Positions 1 to 12,139 are shown, counted from the first letter of the stretch. The stretch: DNA of 64,000 bases from Bimastos eiseni (GCA_959347315.1 OY365813.1:19653069-19717068); one strand, 5' to 3'. Program-made: numbers and translations. Notes: generated by a model from the letters alone, not told the origin.

Positions 1-370
1 GCTATGTTATGTTTTGCTATGTTATGTTTGTTATGTTTTGTTATGTTTTGTTATGTTTTGTTATGTATGGTTTGTTATGGTTTGTTATGCTTTGTTATGT
101 TATGCTATGTTATGTTTTGTTATGTTATGTGTTGTTATTCTATGTGTTGCTATGTTATGTGTTGTTATGTTATGTTATGTTTTGCTGTGCTTTGTTATGC
201 TTTGTTATGTTATGTGATGTTTTGTTATGTTTTGTCATGCTTTGTTTTGTTATGTTATGCTATGTTTTGTTTTGTTATGTTTATGTTTATGTATTGTTAT
301 GTTATGCTATGTTATGTTATATCAATGTTGTATTGTATTGCGCAATGTTATGTTATATTATGGTATGGTA
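1..370. repeat. degenerate TTATG/TTTTG low-complexity array
   Basis: Nearly every 5-10 bases is a variant of tgttatgtt or tgttttgt. All long reading frames here are low-complexity by-products (Cys/Tyr/Val/Leu/Met only), so I call no gene. Confidence 0.9.
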
Positions 371-379
371 TATTATGGT

Positions 380-985
380 ATTTATCTATCGTTACAAAAT
401 GTGTCTGCTTCTCGTACTGTCCATCCGTTTCTGTCTGTGTGTGTGTTCGACTGTCCTTGTATACCTCTGTCTATTCGTCCATCCATCCGTACAGGCGCTC
501 CTTGTCCTCCATCTACCCTTCTGTCTTTTCAACCTTCTGTCTGTCCATCAATCTTCCTCCTTCATTCTTCCGTTCGTCCGTCCGTTCCTCCATCCGTCAG
601 TCCGTCCGTCCGTTCCTCTCTCTCGCTGCCTCTGTCTCTGTCTGTCTGTCTGTCTCTTTCTCACTTTCTGTCTTTATTAATCTGTTTATCTACCAATCCA
701 GCCATCTATCATTTCAACCGTCCTTATATCCATCTTTTTGTCCCTCCATCTCTTTCTGTCTCTCTCTCTCTCTGTCTCCGTCTGTATGTCTCTGTCTGTC
801 TGTCTGTCTTGCTCTCTCTGCGTCTCTCTCTGTCTCTGTCGCTGTGTCTCTCTCTGTCTCTCTGTCTCTCACTCTGTCTCACTCTGTCTTTCTGTCTTTC
901 TCTCTTTTCTCTCTCTGTCTCTCTCTGTCTCTCTCTGTCTTTCTCTCTTTTCTCTCTCTGTCTTTCTCTATATCTCTCTCCTCTT
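380..985. repeat. pyrimidine-rich TCTG/TCTC/TCCG simple repeat
   Basis: About 600 bp of short imperfect units (ctgtctgt, cgtccgtc, ctctctct), almost pure pyrimidine on the + strand after position 740. The translated frames are Ser/Leu/Val/Cys monotony and are not genes. Confidence 0.9.
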
Positions 986-1410
986 CTTACCATCCAGGGC
1001 AGTCTTGCTACATTCCTCCTTCTCTCCTTCCTTCTATCTGCATCTTATATTCTCTGCGCGGCTACAGCGTAGATAACTAACGCAATTATGAAGCCAAGTA
1101 GACGCTGGTCTTAGACTTTCCAGACCAAACAACATTCAACGGCCATTCATCTCAATCCAACCAACACCTTATATACACCGCGAGTGGACAAACACGACCT
1201 TGGGGAACCTCATAAATCCTCACAATGAAACTTAATAACAGCTAAATTGGCGTTAGAATTTGAAGAGGAAGAAGAGCAGTCCCAGTGACGATGACGATGA
1301 CGACGACGATGATGATGCTGAGTTCTCTGCCCGCAGGTTTTACTGTAATCCGGAGATAAGATAAGTCGAGGTGACTTTCCGTTGCCTTCTTCATGCATAG
1401 ATAATTATTG
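986..1410. other. unassigned intergenic stretch
   Basis: Mixed-composition sequence with a short GATGAC cluster near 1285-1320. I see no convincing exon or element. Confidence 0.5.
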
Positions 1411-1610
1411 TGTGGCACGGGGGCCGATTGGTTAGAGCGGTCGACTCGTAACGCGGAGAGTGCGGGTTCGATCCTCGTCCGAGGCGTCACTGTGCAGGGA
1501 TCTTGAGCAAATCCTTCGCACACAATTGCTCTGCAATATAACTGCAATGGCGCCTTCGAGGCTTGTGTGCGCTTCTGCAGTAATTGTAAGATGGGTGAGA
1601 TCAAATTACA
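1411..1610 (+). mobile_element. tRNA-derived SINE, family A, copy 1
   Basis: The head has a pol III A-box-like block (ttagagcggtcg, near 1432) and a B box (gggttcgatcc, 1464-1474) about 30 bp apart, as in tRNA-headed SINEs. The body runs into a CORE-like segment (gatcttgagcaaatccttcg). The same head and body recur at 29701-29915, and similarity continues for about 190 bp. Two independent copies make this a dispersed element rather than a chance tRNA-like fold. No intact cloverleaf can be drawn, so it is not a tRNA gene. Confidence 0.75.
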
Positions 1611-2245
1611 GTTGCAGTGTTGTATGGCGCTCCCTTTTTTCGACTCACATTATACATCGTGTATACGGTTGTGTCAAAGTTCTATCCCAATAGGTCTACC
1701 GAACGAAGGTTGGCTTACGCAGTATCTATGGGCTGTGTGGTCGACTGTAACAACAGGGCTTGCTCAACACCCGCCAGGTGGCGACAGCGCTTTCCCGGAG
1801 ATTCTGTAGTTTTAGGCGGAACAGCGCAATCGAAAAACTGCTAGTTTCTTCTTTAGCATCAGAACCTCACAAGAGACAACGTCATTATGTTGTAATGGTT
1901 TTGGTCGTGAATAGGGTGAGGTGGGAGTTAAAGGGAATTTTGAAGAGTCCTAGTGAAGATGGCTTAGAGGTAAGGGTTACAGTGATCGTGATCGTTATAT
2001 TCAAACTTCTAAAGCGACACCCGAAAGCCAGGCACAGGACACCAGTGCTGCGTCGAATCAGAGGGGTGGTCCAGAAGGCAATCCAGGGGTGGGCCAGGTC
2101 CGATTACAGACGGGGTCGGGTCATAGGTTGGATTAGCCTTTTTAGAGTAAGGGTTAGGGTCATGCTCGTGGTATGTAACGATTATTATTTTTAAGAACAT
2201 TATTATATGAATGGTTACATATACATGTATGTTTGCATTGAATAT
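1611..2245. other. unassigned intergenic stretch
   Basis: Mixed composition, with short open frames lacking domain signal or exon borders. Nothing recognised. Confidence 0.5.
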
Positions 2246-2249
2246 ATAA

Positions 2250-2400
2250 TATGTATGTATGTATGTATGTATGTATGTTTGTATGTATGAATGGTTGTAT
2301 GTATGTATGTATGTATGTATGTGCTTGTGTGTATGTTTGTGTGTATGTATATATGTATGCATGTGTGTATGTATGTATGTATGTATGAATGTACTGTATA
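2250..2400. repeat. TATG tetranucleotide microsatellite
   Basis: Long runs of tatg with a few tttg and tgaa interruptions. Both strands give spurious Met/Tyr/Val/Cys or Thr/His/Ile frames. Confidence 0.95.
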
Positions 2401-2754
2401 TATGTAAAAGTCTGTTAGTCGAGGTTGTTAATAATACTGGAAAAGTATTAGCAATATCAATGCCAATACTTCCTAATAAAAATATTGACAGTGCCAATAC
2501 TTCAATACACGTTCGAGTGGTTAAACAACATCTAATTTTTTTGCTCAATTGTTTAGTTATGTCCGTAGAAATTTGATACATTGCATTGTCATGCAAGCCT
2601 GAATTGTGTGCAGAATTTCAGCTCTGTATGTGTGTGTGTGCGTGTGCGTCTGTGTATATCAAATACTTAATACTGCATTTTTAGTTGCCTTCTACTGGAC
2701 GTTATTACCACAGTCAACATTTATACTATATTTACAGCATCCAAAGGCATGTTC

Positions 2755-2880
2755 TTTATCGTCATCGTTATCATCAACATCGTCATCGTCGACGTCGTCG
2801 TAATCATCATCATCGTCGTCGTCATCATCATCATCAACAACAACAAAAACAGCAACAATACAGCAACGACAACAACATCA
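2755..2880. repeat. CATCGT/CATCAT/CAACAA trinucleotide repeats
   Basis: Imperfect catcgtcatc units grading into atcatcatc and then caacaacaa. Confidence 0.85.
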
Positions 2881-3807
2881 TTCAATTTGTACTGGTTTAA
2901 TCCTAAATTCAGTATTAGCTTATATTTCATCCGTCGGGTCTTGCTGAATTGGGCAGTCTTTAATTCGTCGGGAGGATGGGCAGGGATATGGGCAGTGATA
3001 CGAGCAGTGAGACGGGCTGTGATGCGAGCAGTCACCGTTACTCAGACGGACAAATGGAAGGGACAAATGGCTAGCTAACGGTGGTAGTAGCGTCTGGGTG
3101 GATGAACAATGGCGTCAACGATCCCAGAGGGAGCAGAGCGACGGATCAGATATGCTCCTACTAGTGACAGTCGGAACTTGAAGTGACGACTGGTACAAGA
3201 CGGTGACGATGATTAGGGTGTTGGTGGTGAAGGTGGAGGCGGTATAGATGATCGTGCTCCACTTATGGTGGTGTCAAATAGGCTCCAATTTGTGGATGTT
3301 AAGACCTGGCGGTGGCGTGGAGGCAATATCGTGGTGACCTCTACGTGATGGGGTAGAGCGTTTCAGAAATATCGCATAGTATGAACGACGTTGTTTTGAT
3401 GCGTGGTGGACGCGCCGGATGAACTGCTGATAGATTTGGCGGAAGTGGTGTTGGTGGTGGTAACGGTGGTGTTTTTTCTGGTGGTGCTTAGTATTAGGCA
3501 TTGCGATTAAACCCTGTTTAACAGTTGTTATGAAGAGAGGAAGTTAAAGTTGGTGACCCAGTTCGGGGTCAAAACTACTCTGTAGATCCTGTTCAATATT
3601 TCACGACTGCTCTACCTCCTCTTCCAGTTTGACTATGGCTCTTAATGGTAGCGCACATCTGAGCTGGGCATGGAGGACATTACCAGACGACAGTTGCATA
3701 TTATCTTGCGTTCGCCGTAGTACCGGGTTATTATTTGCTGTGTTACTGAAGAGACTTTAATGAGGAATTGTGAACACCATAGCGATAGATTGATTTCGGC
3801 CAGTGTT
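2881..3807. other. unassigned intergenic stretch
   Basis: Contains a short run of imperfect units near 2980-3035 (gggcagtgatacgagcagtg) and a GGTGGT-rich patch at 3220-3490. I see no exon with good splice borders. Confidence 0.4.
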
Positions 3808-4640
3808 GGGCACGAGACCAAAACCTCGAGACCAAGACCGAGACCAAGAGGTCCATGATCAAGACCAAGACTGAAACCGGGTGGTCCGAGACCAAGACAA
3901 AGACCAAGACCGATACTCTTTTTTATAAGCAATTCAATTTATTTTGACGCTAAAACGGAATAATGCGCTTAAAACATTAATTTTATTGCTAAAGAATACT
4001 AATCTGAATAGTTGTCCATAAAACAGTTTTACCGGCAGTTTTTCACTCTGAACTTTTACGGGTTCAGCCCTTGGCTTCGGTCTGAAAATATCACACCATA
4101 AATAAGAGTATATGATAGGTAGATATGATACTTTAAAACATCTGAAAAAGTATAGATTAACGTTTCGTTTGAATGATATATGCTATTTGTACTCGGAATT
4201 GTACGTTAACAGTATCTACACGAGGCCGACCACATAATTATTAGATTTCTCCAAATGATTAAAATTTATGAAAGCAAATTTTTAAATGGCTGGCTCCGTT
4301 GTAATTGCATTATTTGCCCATAGTAACATGTATGTATCGATGATTAGCATCCCATAACTCGATAACAATCGCGTAGGGCCTAAATATCCGGTGTCTCTAA
4401 TAATCGAAAATTACCGACAAATATCAAATAATTGCTCTCTTACGGCAAATGACCAAGAACGCTATTCTAAGACGGAGATCAATCCCAAGACCTTTCCTTT
4501 AAGACCAAGACCGAGACAGACGCATTTTAGACCAAGATCGAGACCAAGACCGATGGCCTGAGACCAAGACCAAGACCGATGCATTCGAGACCATGACCAA
4601 GACCGCAGTTTTCCGGTTTCAAGATCGTATCGAGACCAAA
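3808..4640. mobile_element. possible non-autonomous element bounded by GACCAA arrays
   Basis: Two clusters of gaccaagaccgagaccaa-type units (about 3808-3915 and 4485-4612) lie in the same orientation on either side of about 570 bp of AT-rich unique-looking DNA. The left cluster is preceded by cagtgttgggcac (from 3805), a sequence of the kind that begins some hAT-type elements. I cannot find the matching inverted end on the right, so the element class is a guess. Confidence 0.35.
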
Positions 4641-4759
4641 ATCGCGTGTCACGGTTTTTTTTCTCGCCACTCCTTCTTCTTGATGACGAGAGTATCCGCT
4701 GGTTCTTTCCTCTATCACCAAGCTCAGCAACACGACACACTTGATGATTTTAATATGTA

Positions 4760-4806
4760 TATTTAATTATATATATATATTTATATATATATATATATAT
4801 ATATAT
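4760..4806. repeat. TA dinucleotide microsatellite
   Basis: Almost uninterrupted tatatata. Confidence 0.9.
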
Positions 4807-5849
4807 CACTCATCCTATCTACACTTACTGGAGTTATTAGTGTCCTTTAGAAATGTTTCCCTGGTTTACGTTGGAGACTGGATTCCCAACTACGTTGATT
4901 ATCCTTATCGTCAGAACGACCTAGCGTCTCTCCCAGTTCCGAAACAAGTCCCCATTTCCTTGCTTGCTGCGCTATATGAATCCTTCTAGAGGCGATATCC
5001 TTCGCCATCCCAAACGCAAAACTCGTATCTCTATTGGACGACAGGTCACCTGCAGAAACCATTACTAAACCCTGGTTGGTCTGGTCTTGGCGTCCCTAGC
5101 GTAACGTCAGATTCCTAGGGGTGTCCAGTTACTGTTTGACTAGCGGCTGTTATGTAATAAGGTTGGGCCTTATTAGAGTCATTGAATTCTATTACTACAG
5201 TTATACCGCCTAACAAATTGCGCCGTTCGCATCGGAATTGTCCCCTATTCATGATCCGTGTCAACCAGCCGGTCCAGGCCAAATCTTCAACTGATTCACG
5301 AGTTTCTTGTCTGTGGGTCGTAGAGATGGAAGGGGTAGGCGTCCGCCTCGAGGTGTCGGTTTTCGCTTCTTGACACTCCGTTGATATTTGCATATTCCTT
5401 GGTGTCTGTATTGAGACCTTCTGCTTCAGGCGAAGCCCATTCATGTCTCCCATCTCATGTGTCAGGTAGACATTCTCATCCGTAGTCCTCCCACGCTTCT
5501 GCCGTCGGTCGATGACTTTTATATAGCGCCATCGTCCATAGTGACGCGCGTTACACCGCGATCTCGAAACCACACCCCTGATTTTAGTTATGCGCTAACT
5601 AACAACTATTATAATTTGTCAGTGATTGCTGTAACCAGAGTTACCCTGGTAGCGGAACCATATGTTACTTTGGGTCTTCCGTTAGATGCCAATATACATG
5701 ACTGTGAAAACATCATGCACGAGTTGATATGGTGACAAATAAAGTATTAAGTGCATTGATAATGCTTTGTAATAGTTCGCCATACGTGTACTTCAGCGAA
5801 TGAATTCTTGAACGGTCCATGCCAAGCGGTGGTGTTCTTTTTCTTTCAG
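4807..5849. other. upstream region of gene 1, nothing assigned
   Basis: Mixed composition without recognisable domains. If gene 1 has a 5' non-coding exon or promoter it probably lies here. A strong pyrimidine tract and AG at 5834-5849 (ttctttttctttcag) could be the acceptor of a second, partly non-coding exon that carries the start codon. Confidence 0.4.
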
Positions 5850-5924
5850 ATGCTGATGTCCAGCGTTTTCCCCGAAGCCGGCTCCTGCTGCTGCTGGTTT
5901 TGATGCCCCACTGTTGCTGATGCG

Positions 5925-6006
5925 ATGGACAGCATCCACCCGGGTTTCATCATCACCATCTACGGCTTCATCTCAGAACTGCTTCTGATGTTCATAGAAG
6001 CTGGAG
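5925..6006 (+). CDS. gene 1, exon 1: signal peptide of an Ig-superfamily protein
   Basis: The ATG at 5925 opens a 27-codon frame beginning MDSIHPGFIITIYGFISE, with a long hydrophobic core (FIITIYGFISELLLMFI) followed by EAG, as expected of a signal peptide for export. It ends at a good donor (GGAG|gtaggc) in phase 1. The next exon at 7122 starts in phase 1, so the two join through a glycine codon. An in-frame TGA at 5901 shows that coding cannot extend far upstream. A polypyrimidine tract and AG at 5849 suggests the real exon begins at 5850 with a 5' UTR part. The exon is too short to appear in an ordinary ORF scan. Confidence rests on hydrophobicity, donor and phase agreement; no transcript evidence is available. 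Confidence 0.7.
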
Positions 6007-6139
6007 GTAGGCACGAAGGTTAGGAAATGGCCACGCTAGGTCAAGAAGAGTGAGGCAAGCCAGAGTAATGTAAGATGAAGTAATGTATTGTAGGCTGGTG
6101 TGAGATTAGGTAATATTATATTGATCAGTTTGTTCCTCG

Positions 6140-6345
6140 GACTAAGACTGTCTTGGCGCAATCCCGTTGCTGTTGTGGATCCATCTACTTGGAATGACCT
6201 TCCTCCATCTCTACACGATTAACTGATGACAGGGTTCTCTCCATCTGCTTTTCACTCTTTAAAGGCGTTGCTGTTTCCTCGGGGTTTCCGTGCTGAGAGC
6301 GCTTATGAATAATCATTCTTCGAGAAGCGCTATATAAATCTAAAG
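6140..6345 (+). mobile_element. 3' remnant of a non-LTR retrotransposon with GCGCTATATAAA tail
   Basis: The broken reading frame resembles the C-terminus of CR1/L2-type LINE polyproteins: a short STWNDLPPSL stretch (family pattern xLWNxLPxxL), then FHSLKALLF near 6250. It is followed by the 3' tail gaagcgctatataaatc at 6323. It sits in intron 1 of gene 1. Stop codons and frame breaks show it is dead. Confidence 0.6.
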
Positions 6346-6448
6346 ATATGATGTGATGCACACATGCAAACACACATACACGCGCACATCATAAATTTTT
6401 ATATTTATCCATAGCCATGGCCATGTGTTTTTTACTGATCCCAAAAGT

Positions 6449-6496
6449 AGAACCATTTATTGCATTATATATATATATAATGCAATAAATGGTTCT
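6449..6496. repeat. 48-bp perfect palindrome
   Basis: The left arm begins agaaccatttattgcatt and the right arm ends aatgcaataaatggttct. They are exact reverse complements joined by an alternating TA centre, with no spacer. This could be a cruciform, a miniature element, or a TA-microsatellite foldback. Confidence 0.9.
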
Positions 6497-6814
6497 ATAT
6501 ACCTATATATATATATATATCGGTACTGCGAGATTAATATGAGTGGGAAGGGAACAATATGGAGGGACCACTGGTCAAGATAGCATGGCTACCTTTTCTT
6601 TGTTACTCAGAATAGCCGCTCACAAACGTTGACCACTTTACGTACACACATATATTATACATAACTACCAGGGGCTGCGATCCCGGGGTAGCCCGAGGGG
6701 GAAAAGTCCTCACCATTTACAGAGAGGGGACACAATATACGTTTGTCCCACACACTTTCTACCCTCTCATTGGGTGTCCCACATCTCTCACACAATATCG
6801 TCGCCTCTGATATC

Positions 6815-6850
6815 TACATATATATATATATATATATATATACATACATG
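6815..6850. repeat. TA microsatellite
   Basis: Short tatata run between tacata units in intron 1 of gene 1. Confidence 0.85.
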
Positions 6851-7121
6851 TACGTATATTTACATGTCTGCAGGCGTAGATGCCAATAAACCGACAATTA
6901 TGCAAACGCTTGTAATTTATAAACATGCAGGCATACACACATGCATGGATGATCTTACCATATCTTACCGGAATTTCTCATCTCAACTGATTTCTCATCT
7001 CTCCTTACCCTTCATTATCTCGTCGAACCCATTATTTTCTCGAGATACATAACGCTGCATAAGCTGTGACAACTGACCTCACCTGACCTGGACTGACCTC
7101 TGAACTTTGAACTTGATACAG

Positions 7122-7391
7122 GTCAGATCGACACAGGACTGCACATGATGACCAGTGTCCAGACGCCCTCAGTGTTTGTTGGCGGTAGCACTGAGATGGA
7201 ATGCCAGGTCTACTCGTCTGCAAGGTTCAACCTCTTCGTCAACCCCATCGTCTGGTACAAACGCCAGCTGGACGAGGTCACCTCCATCAACATGATGGGC
7301 AACATCCAGGAACCATTTGCATCAACCAATCGACTGAAGGTCACCTTCAAGGAAGCCCATCCCAATTACCACTTCGGTCTGTCCGTCTCAG
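7122..7391 (+). CDS. gene 1, exon 2: first part of Ig domain 1
   Basis: A 270-nt exon from an acceptor (cttgatacag|gt) to a consensus donor (tcag|gtgagt), phase 1 at both ends. It encodes about 90 residues with Ig hallmarks: the B-strand cysteine in STEMECQVYS and the C-strand tryptophan in PIVWYKRQL, followed by EVTSINMM, RLKVTF and a closing FGLSVSG. The second Ig cysteine is not here. It lies in the next exon, 7.7 kb downstream, so this Ig fold is split by an intron. Third-position C/G preference sets the exon apart from its AT-rich surroundings. The role (adhesion or recognition outside the cell) is inferred only from signal peptide plus Ig domains. Confidence 0.85.
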
Positions 7392-8490
7392 GTGAGTAGG
7401 TTTTTCTGGATTGGTTCCCTCCCGGGATTCTGACCCGTTGTCAATCTACCCCGGAATGACTTGAAATCCCTCATTCCACTTGCGGTTGCCCTCATGAACA
7501 TCTTTCCATTATTATTTCGTGTCTTTACTATTTCAGGCCGTTGTCATAATTTTTCATGTCTTTTTTATTTCATGCAATTTTTATTTCATGCCATTGTTAT
7601 TTTATGCAATTATTATTTCATGCCATTACGCTAGCTTATCTCACTCCGCCTTACTTTTCCATAGAAGTGCTCACACACAATACACATCTTAGGCGATGAC
7701 GCCAATGTTTCTCTGTATGCTGAATATTTTTATACGTCGTCAGGACCCCACCTTCTTCTTCACAGGCCCATTTCCTCCACCCTCTCTTCCCACCTGTTTC
7801 CTTTCAAGCCCCTATCCACCATAACTATTCATCTAATTGTTTCCTCTTGTCGCCGACTCTTTGAACACCGACTCAAAATAAACGACTCTAAAGGGCATGT
7901 AGTAACTAGACGAAATTCTGGGAGGATATCGACGCCCTATTTGTTGACAGGTAACACTGGATTTGCTGATTGCAGGCCTTGCGGTTCCCTTTTTCTAGGC
8001 GCACCGGTGACGGAATTGTTATGCCAGCTATATGGAGTCAAGACCCAGCTGTGTCTTTATGCAAGGCATTTCGAGGAACCGCCTTAGTTGTTAATTGACG
8101 TAGCGTGATTATTACTGTGCGATACAGTAACGATTATATGAAAGCGGATGAACGATAAAATGAAGCGTTTCCGCGCTATTTTCACACCTGGGGTTCTTGC
8201 TTTTGTCGTTGTTGTTGCTGCTGCTGTTGTTGTTGTTATTCTTATTGCTATAATGACTTTGTGAGCATGTCTTATTAAGTAAGTAAGTAAGTAAGAATAT
8301 TCTTTATTAGACTACCAGCAAACGCACAATAGCTTACAAAATGTTTAAACAATAGTATCAAATTTAAACAAGGTCAAAGAACATTCTCGTATTGACAAAT
8401 ATAAAAACGCTATCAGAAATAGAAAACAGACAAAATGTGTCAGCAATAGGATTCTAGCAAACCATTAATACTTATTTTATCATTATATTT
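7392..8490. other. gene 1 intron 2, 5' part
   Basis: Mixed composition. Near 8276-8300 a taagtaag run precedes a segment (tattagactaccagcaaacg) that recurs in diverged form at 28835 (attcgactaacagtaaacg), so a fourth small dispersed family is possible. No exon seen. Confidence 0.5.
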
Positions 8491-8640
8491 ATTCAATATT
8501 TATCATTGTTATTATTATTACTATTGTTATTATTATTCTTATTATTATTCTTGGGCCAATTATCACCATTACTATTACCATTATCATTATTATTATTATT
8601 ATTATTTATTATTAATAATAATAATAATAATAATGTATTA
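8491..8640. repeat. ATT/TTA trinucleotide microsatellite
   Basis: Imperfect attattatt runs that switch to aataataat near 8612, giving a local inverted repeat. Confidence 0.9.
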
Positions 8641-8674
8641 TCTACCGCCGCTATCTGATGACAGGACAATCACT

Positions 8675-9045
8675 ATTAAATAGGTCATATGACTATCAAA
8701 GCGTAGCGTTAGATACATGTAGGTTATGTGTTAATCAAAGCGCAACACCACATAGGTTATGTGGTAATCAAGGTGCACCGTTAATTAGACTGTGTTAAAA
8801 AGCGTAGCTAAACCTGATGCTCATACAATTATAGCTACAAGTTTGTGATACAGGATTCTGTGATACTAGCACAAACCTGGCACGCTCACAAGGTATAACC
8901 TAGCTTCTAAGGCTATCAAGGCACGTTATAAAACGGATCCTACGTTAATGAAGGCATAACCTTGTACACGTCCTGTAGTAGTTATTGCGCAACGCTATAT
9001 AAGTTATGCGGTAATAAGAGCGTAGCATAAACCTGGTGACGGTGA
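8675..9045. repeat. degenerate minisatellite, unit about 33-40 bp
   Basis: Recurring blocks of ggttatgtggtaatcaa followed by agcgcaac or agcgtagc variants (8685, 8722, 8754, 8978, 9001). The spacing is near 33 bp in the best part. It is heavily diverged, so an old array. Confidence 0.65.
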
Positions 9046-9630
9046 TCACGGCACGGTAAAAATCCGAACTAATGCATCGTTTACAGTACGATTTGGACAT
9101 AAAGCTTCGTGTTAAACATTCTCACATCAGTTGCCTCAGCGACGTTTGATTGCGTCGTTAGGATTCAGAACAGGCGTTGGATAAGAATAGCCCTGTGTCG
9201 CAGGACTTCTTTGACTGTCATTTTATGCCCTGGTTCAACGCGATTCGGCGTTTCTACGATGTTTCATGCGTCAACAAAATGCGTCTTTCGTTGGCAGTGA
9301 CCGTTTTTAGTTTAGAAACTGTCGTCTGCTTACTGCAACGTTCTCATTTTTTGTCGTCTGTCGATAAATTGTGTCTCTGTCACCTTTTGAGAGTAACCAA
9401 ACGCAGAAGAACGATGCCGAATATTCAGGTTGAAAGCCACACCGGGGCTTTAATTCTGTTCGAGATTTCTGCCCCACAAACTACTCCCTTAACCAACAAT
9501 GAGTGAACTGATCGCACAATTGTCGGTGAGAAGATGAGACGGCAAGGTAGACGACTCACCACCTGCCATCATATGCCGAGACTGAGAAACTGAAGACGTT
9601 AGCACTTTTTATTTCACATGGCTGCCCCAG
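9046..9630. other. gene 1 intron 2, unassigned
   Basis: Holds an open frame of about 109 codons (9177-9506) without recognisable domains or usable splice borders. I treat it as chance. Confidence 0.4.
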
Positions 9631-9634
9631 GGCT

Positions 9635-9830
9635 GGGTGGGTGGGTGGGTTGAGCGGATGGATAAATGGTTGGATAAATGGATGGATGAATGGATGGATA
9701 GATAAAAAGATGGATGGATCTATGATGATGGATTGATGGGATGGGATGGGATAGGATAGAACAGGATGGAGAGACACACACAGTGGCAGCGACAGAGACA
9801 GAGACAGAGACATGACGATGCAGGAAGATA
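9635..9830. repeat. GGATGGAT / GACAGAGA simple repeats
   Basis: Units of atggatgg and gatgggatgg grade into acagagacagagaca. Low complexity. Confidence 0.85.
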
Positions 9831-10339
9831 CAGTGACATCAACAGAGAGAAAATATTAAAGTGGATGTGACGTATTGGTAAAGGTAGAATTGAATGGTTA
9901 ATCAACCATTGTCCTGGAATTTTGGGTGTAGAAGGCGGAGAAGAAGGCCACTGAAGAGCTACTGGAAGGAAACCGTCAGGGACGGCTTGGTGTGCCTGGA
10001 GATGCTCGTGGGACGAGGCCAAGGCGCTGGAGACGAATGGGGAAGAGTGGAAGAGATTCGGTATTCCTTTGTTAGAAACAACTAAGTACCAAGCACATGT
10101 GGGCTGACTGACGACCATTTATGTATCCATTTGTCAGACACATTGATGGAAAGAAATACGGAAAGACATGGAGATGGTTTTCCAAGCAGACATACACATG
10201 GAACCAGAGACAAAGACAAAGACAGAGCCAGACGGACACCTAGTAATCCATGCCTCTTTGTCCATGTGTTTGGCAATGGTCCTCTGTGTCTTTATGCTTG
10301 AAAAACTACCTCTATGTCTGTTCTCCATGTGTACATAAT

Positions 10340-10610
10340 GATTAATGACCCTCTATCTGTCTGTCTGTCTGTCCATCTCCCTGTCAATATTTCTCCAAGT
10401 CTGTCTACCTGTCCATCTGTCTATTTGTCCATTTCTTCGTCAGTCTGCCAATGGTTCTTTTTGAGAAGCGATATATAAATTGACAAATACGACAGATATG
10501 CAGAGAGACAGACGGATAGAGATACTGACTGACAGACAGACATATACAAACAGACAGACAAGCAGCCAGACAGACAGACAGACAAAAACGTCTCTGCCTC
10601 CCTCTTTTGC
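10340..10610. repeat. CTGTCTGTC and CAGACAGACA repeats
   Basis: Pyrimidine units at 10353-10430 and complementary purine units (cagacagaca) at 10500-10590, followed by a CCTCCT tract. Between them (10465) stands a gaagcgatatataaattga tail like that of the SINE/LINE elements elsewhere in the window. Confidence 0.8.
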
Positions 10611-11359
10611 TCCAGCTCCTCCTCCTCCTCTACCTCCTCCTCCATCAATGTTTGAATTCTTCGTCCATCCTTCTCATTCCGTGGCTTTCTCCTCTTTTCC
10701 ACCGGGAATCTTATCGTTCCAACCCGAACCGCCTCTTCGACTGCGCACTCTCCTTACCGCTCAACTGATTCCTAAGACTCGCTCCTTGGAACCGCCACGG
10801 TTCAGCGAACGCCGCGGAATTAGCGCATTAAACGACTAACCGTCAGACTCTTTTACAGCCACCGACCCACTTGAACCCGACTTAATTCCGACTATCATCG
10901 GCTGACTTTGAGTTCAATAAAATTGAGTAAACGCCGCTTCTTCCTATTCAACCAACTGAATGTCTTATAAGTCTCCACAAAGCTACGTTCCGATGGCTAA
11001 ACGATGCGGTGTATATTGTTGTATTCATTTACGTATTGTATTGTATAGTATTGTAGTTGGCAATTTATATGGTGCTTCTGTAAGCACTAGTCTTACAGGA
11101 GAGTTCTCAGTGCTAGGGATCCCTTGAGCAATGTGAGTTTTAGTTTGCAATTTATTTATCTCTTATATGTTTCTCTATGTAATCCGTTTTTGTTTACCGA
11201 TCGATTAATTAAGTTATTGAACTAAAACTTTAATTAATTAATTTATCGATTATGCATAGGCCTATACATCGCTGTATGGTCTTCACTCACTTATTCGTTT
11301 ACCTATTTAATTAGCTTATATTTACATATCTACTAATTACGTGTCTTTTCTTTTGATTG

Positions 11360-11776
11360 TCTGTCTAACTCACTGTCCGTCTGTCTAGCAACATATTTGT
11401 CTCTTTGTAGCTGTCTATCTGTATGTATCTGTCTGTTTCTCTATATGTCTGACTGATTGACTTTCTGCATGTCTGATTGTCTGTCTGTGTTTGTCCGTCT
11501 GTCCTTCCGTGTGTGTCTTCTCATCTGTCTGATTTCATGCCTATAGGCTACTGCTATCCATAACTTCTGTCGCTTAAAACGACCCTACTTCGTCCAATCT
11601 TCCATCTGTCTGTCTGTCTGTCTGTTTTCAAATCTCGCTCTGTCTAACTCTCTCTCTCTTCTCTCTGTCTGTCTCTGCCTGTCTGTTTGTCTGACTGTCT
11701 GTTTGCCTCTCTCTGCCTCTCTCTGCCTGTCTCTGTCTCGCTGACTGACTGACTGACTGACTCACTCTCTCACTTA

Positions 11777-11807
<31 letters not shown>

Positions 11808-11820
11808 ACACACACACACT
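11360..11820. repeat. TCTG/CTCT microsatellite cluster
   Basis: Imperfect gtctgtct units, then ctctctct and gactgactgact, ending in cacacaca. Several adjacent simple repeats in intron 2 of gene 1. Confidence 0.9.
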
Positions 11821-12139
11821 CACTTTTGACCAAGCGTGCGTGAAAATCTGTCCTCCGTACAGATTCATCGCATTTCCAATTCATTTCGTCCGTCCTCCAT
11901 TCATTGGTTTCTACTCTCGTTTCAACAGAAACCAGCGCTGAAACCGTTAGTATCAAATCGTTTCCACTGTTTGCCCACCACTGCCTCGCCGCCAAAATGA
12001 TTGATTGATGCGCTCTCTGATTGATTGGCTGATGGTGCGCTAGTTTTAGCGGTGGGAAATTGCCAGACTGCGAGATATCTCTTGAGGTCGAGTGTGGTTA
12101 GGACCTGGAAAGAATGTGAATGGTTGATACGGGTTTTGA

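Noticed and set aside
4..1080. 358-codon open frame at the window start
   Set aside because: Low-complexity TTATG and TCTG repeats lacking stops; overlapping open frames in other phases show it is compositional.
1411..1485. tRNA gene
   Set aside because: Same reasons, and a second copy with the same downstream body shows it is a SINE.
9177..9506. 109-codon frame in the Ig gene intron
   Set aside because: No domain, no good splice sites in phase with its neighbours, and composition like the intron.
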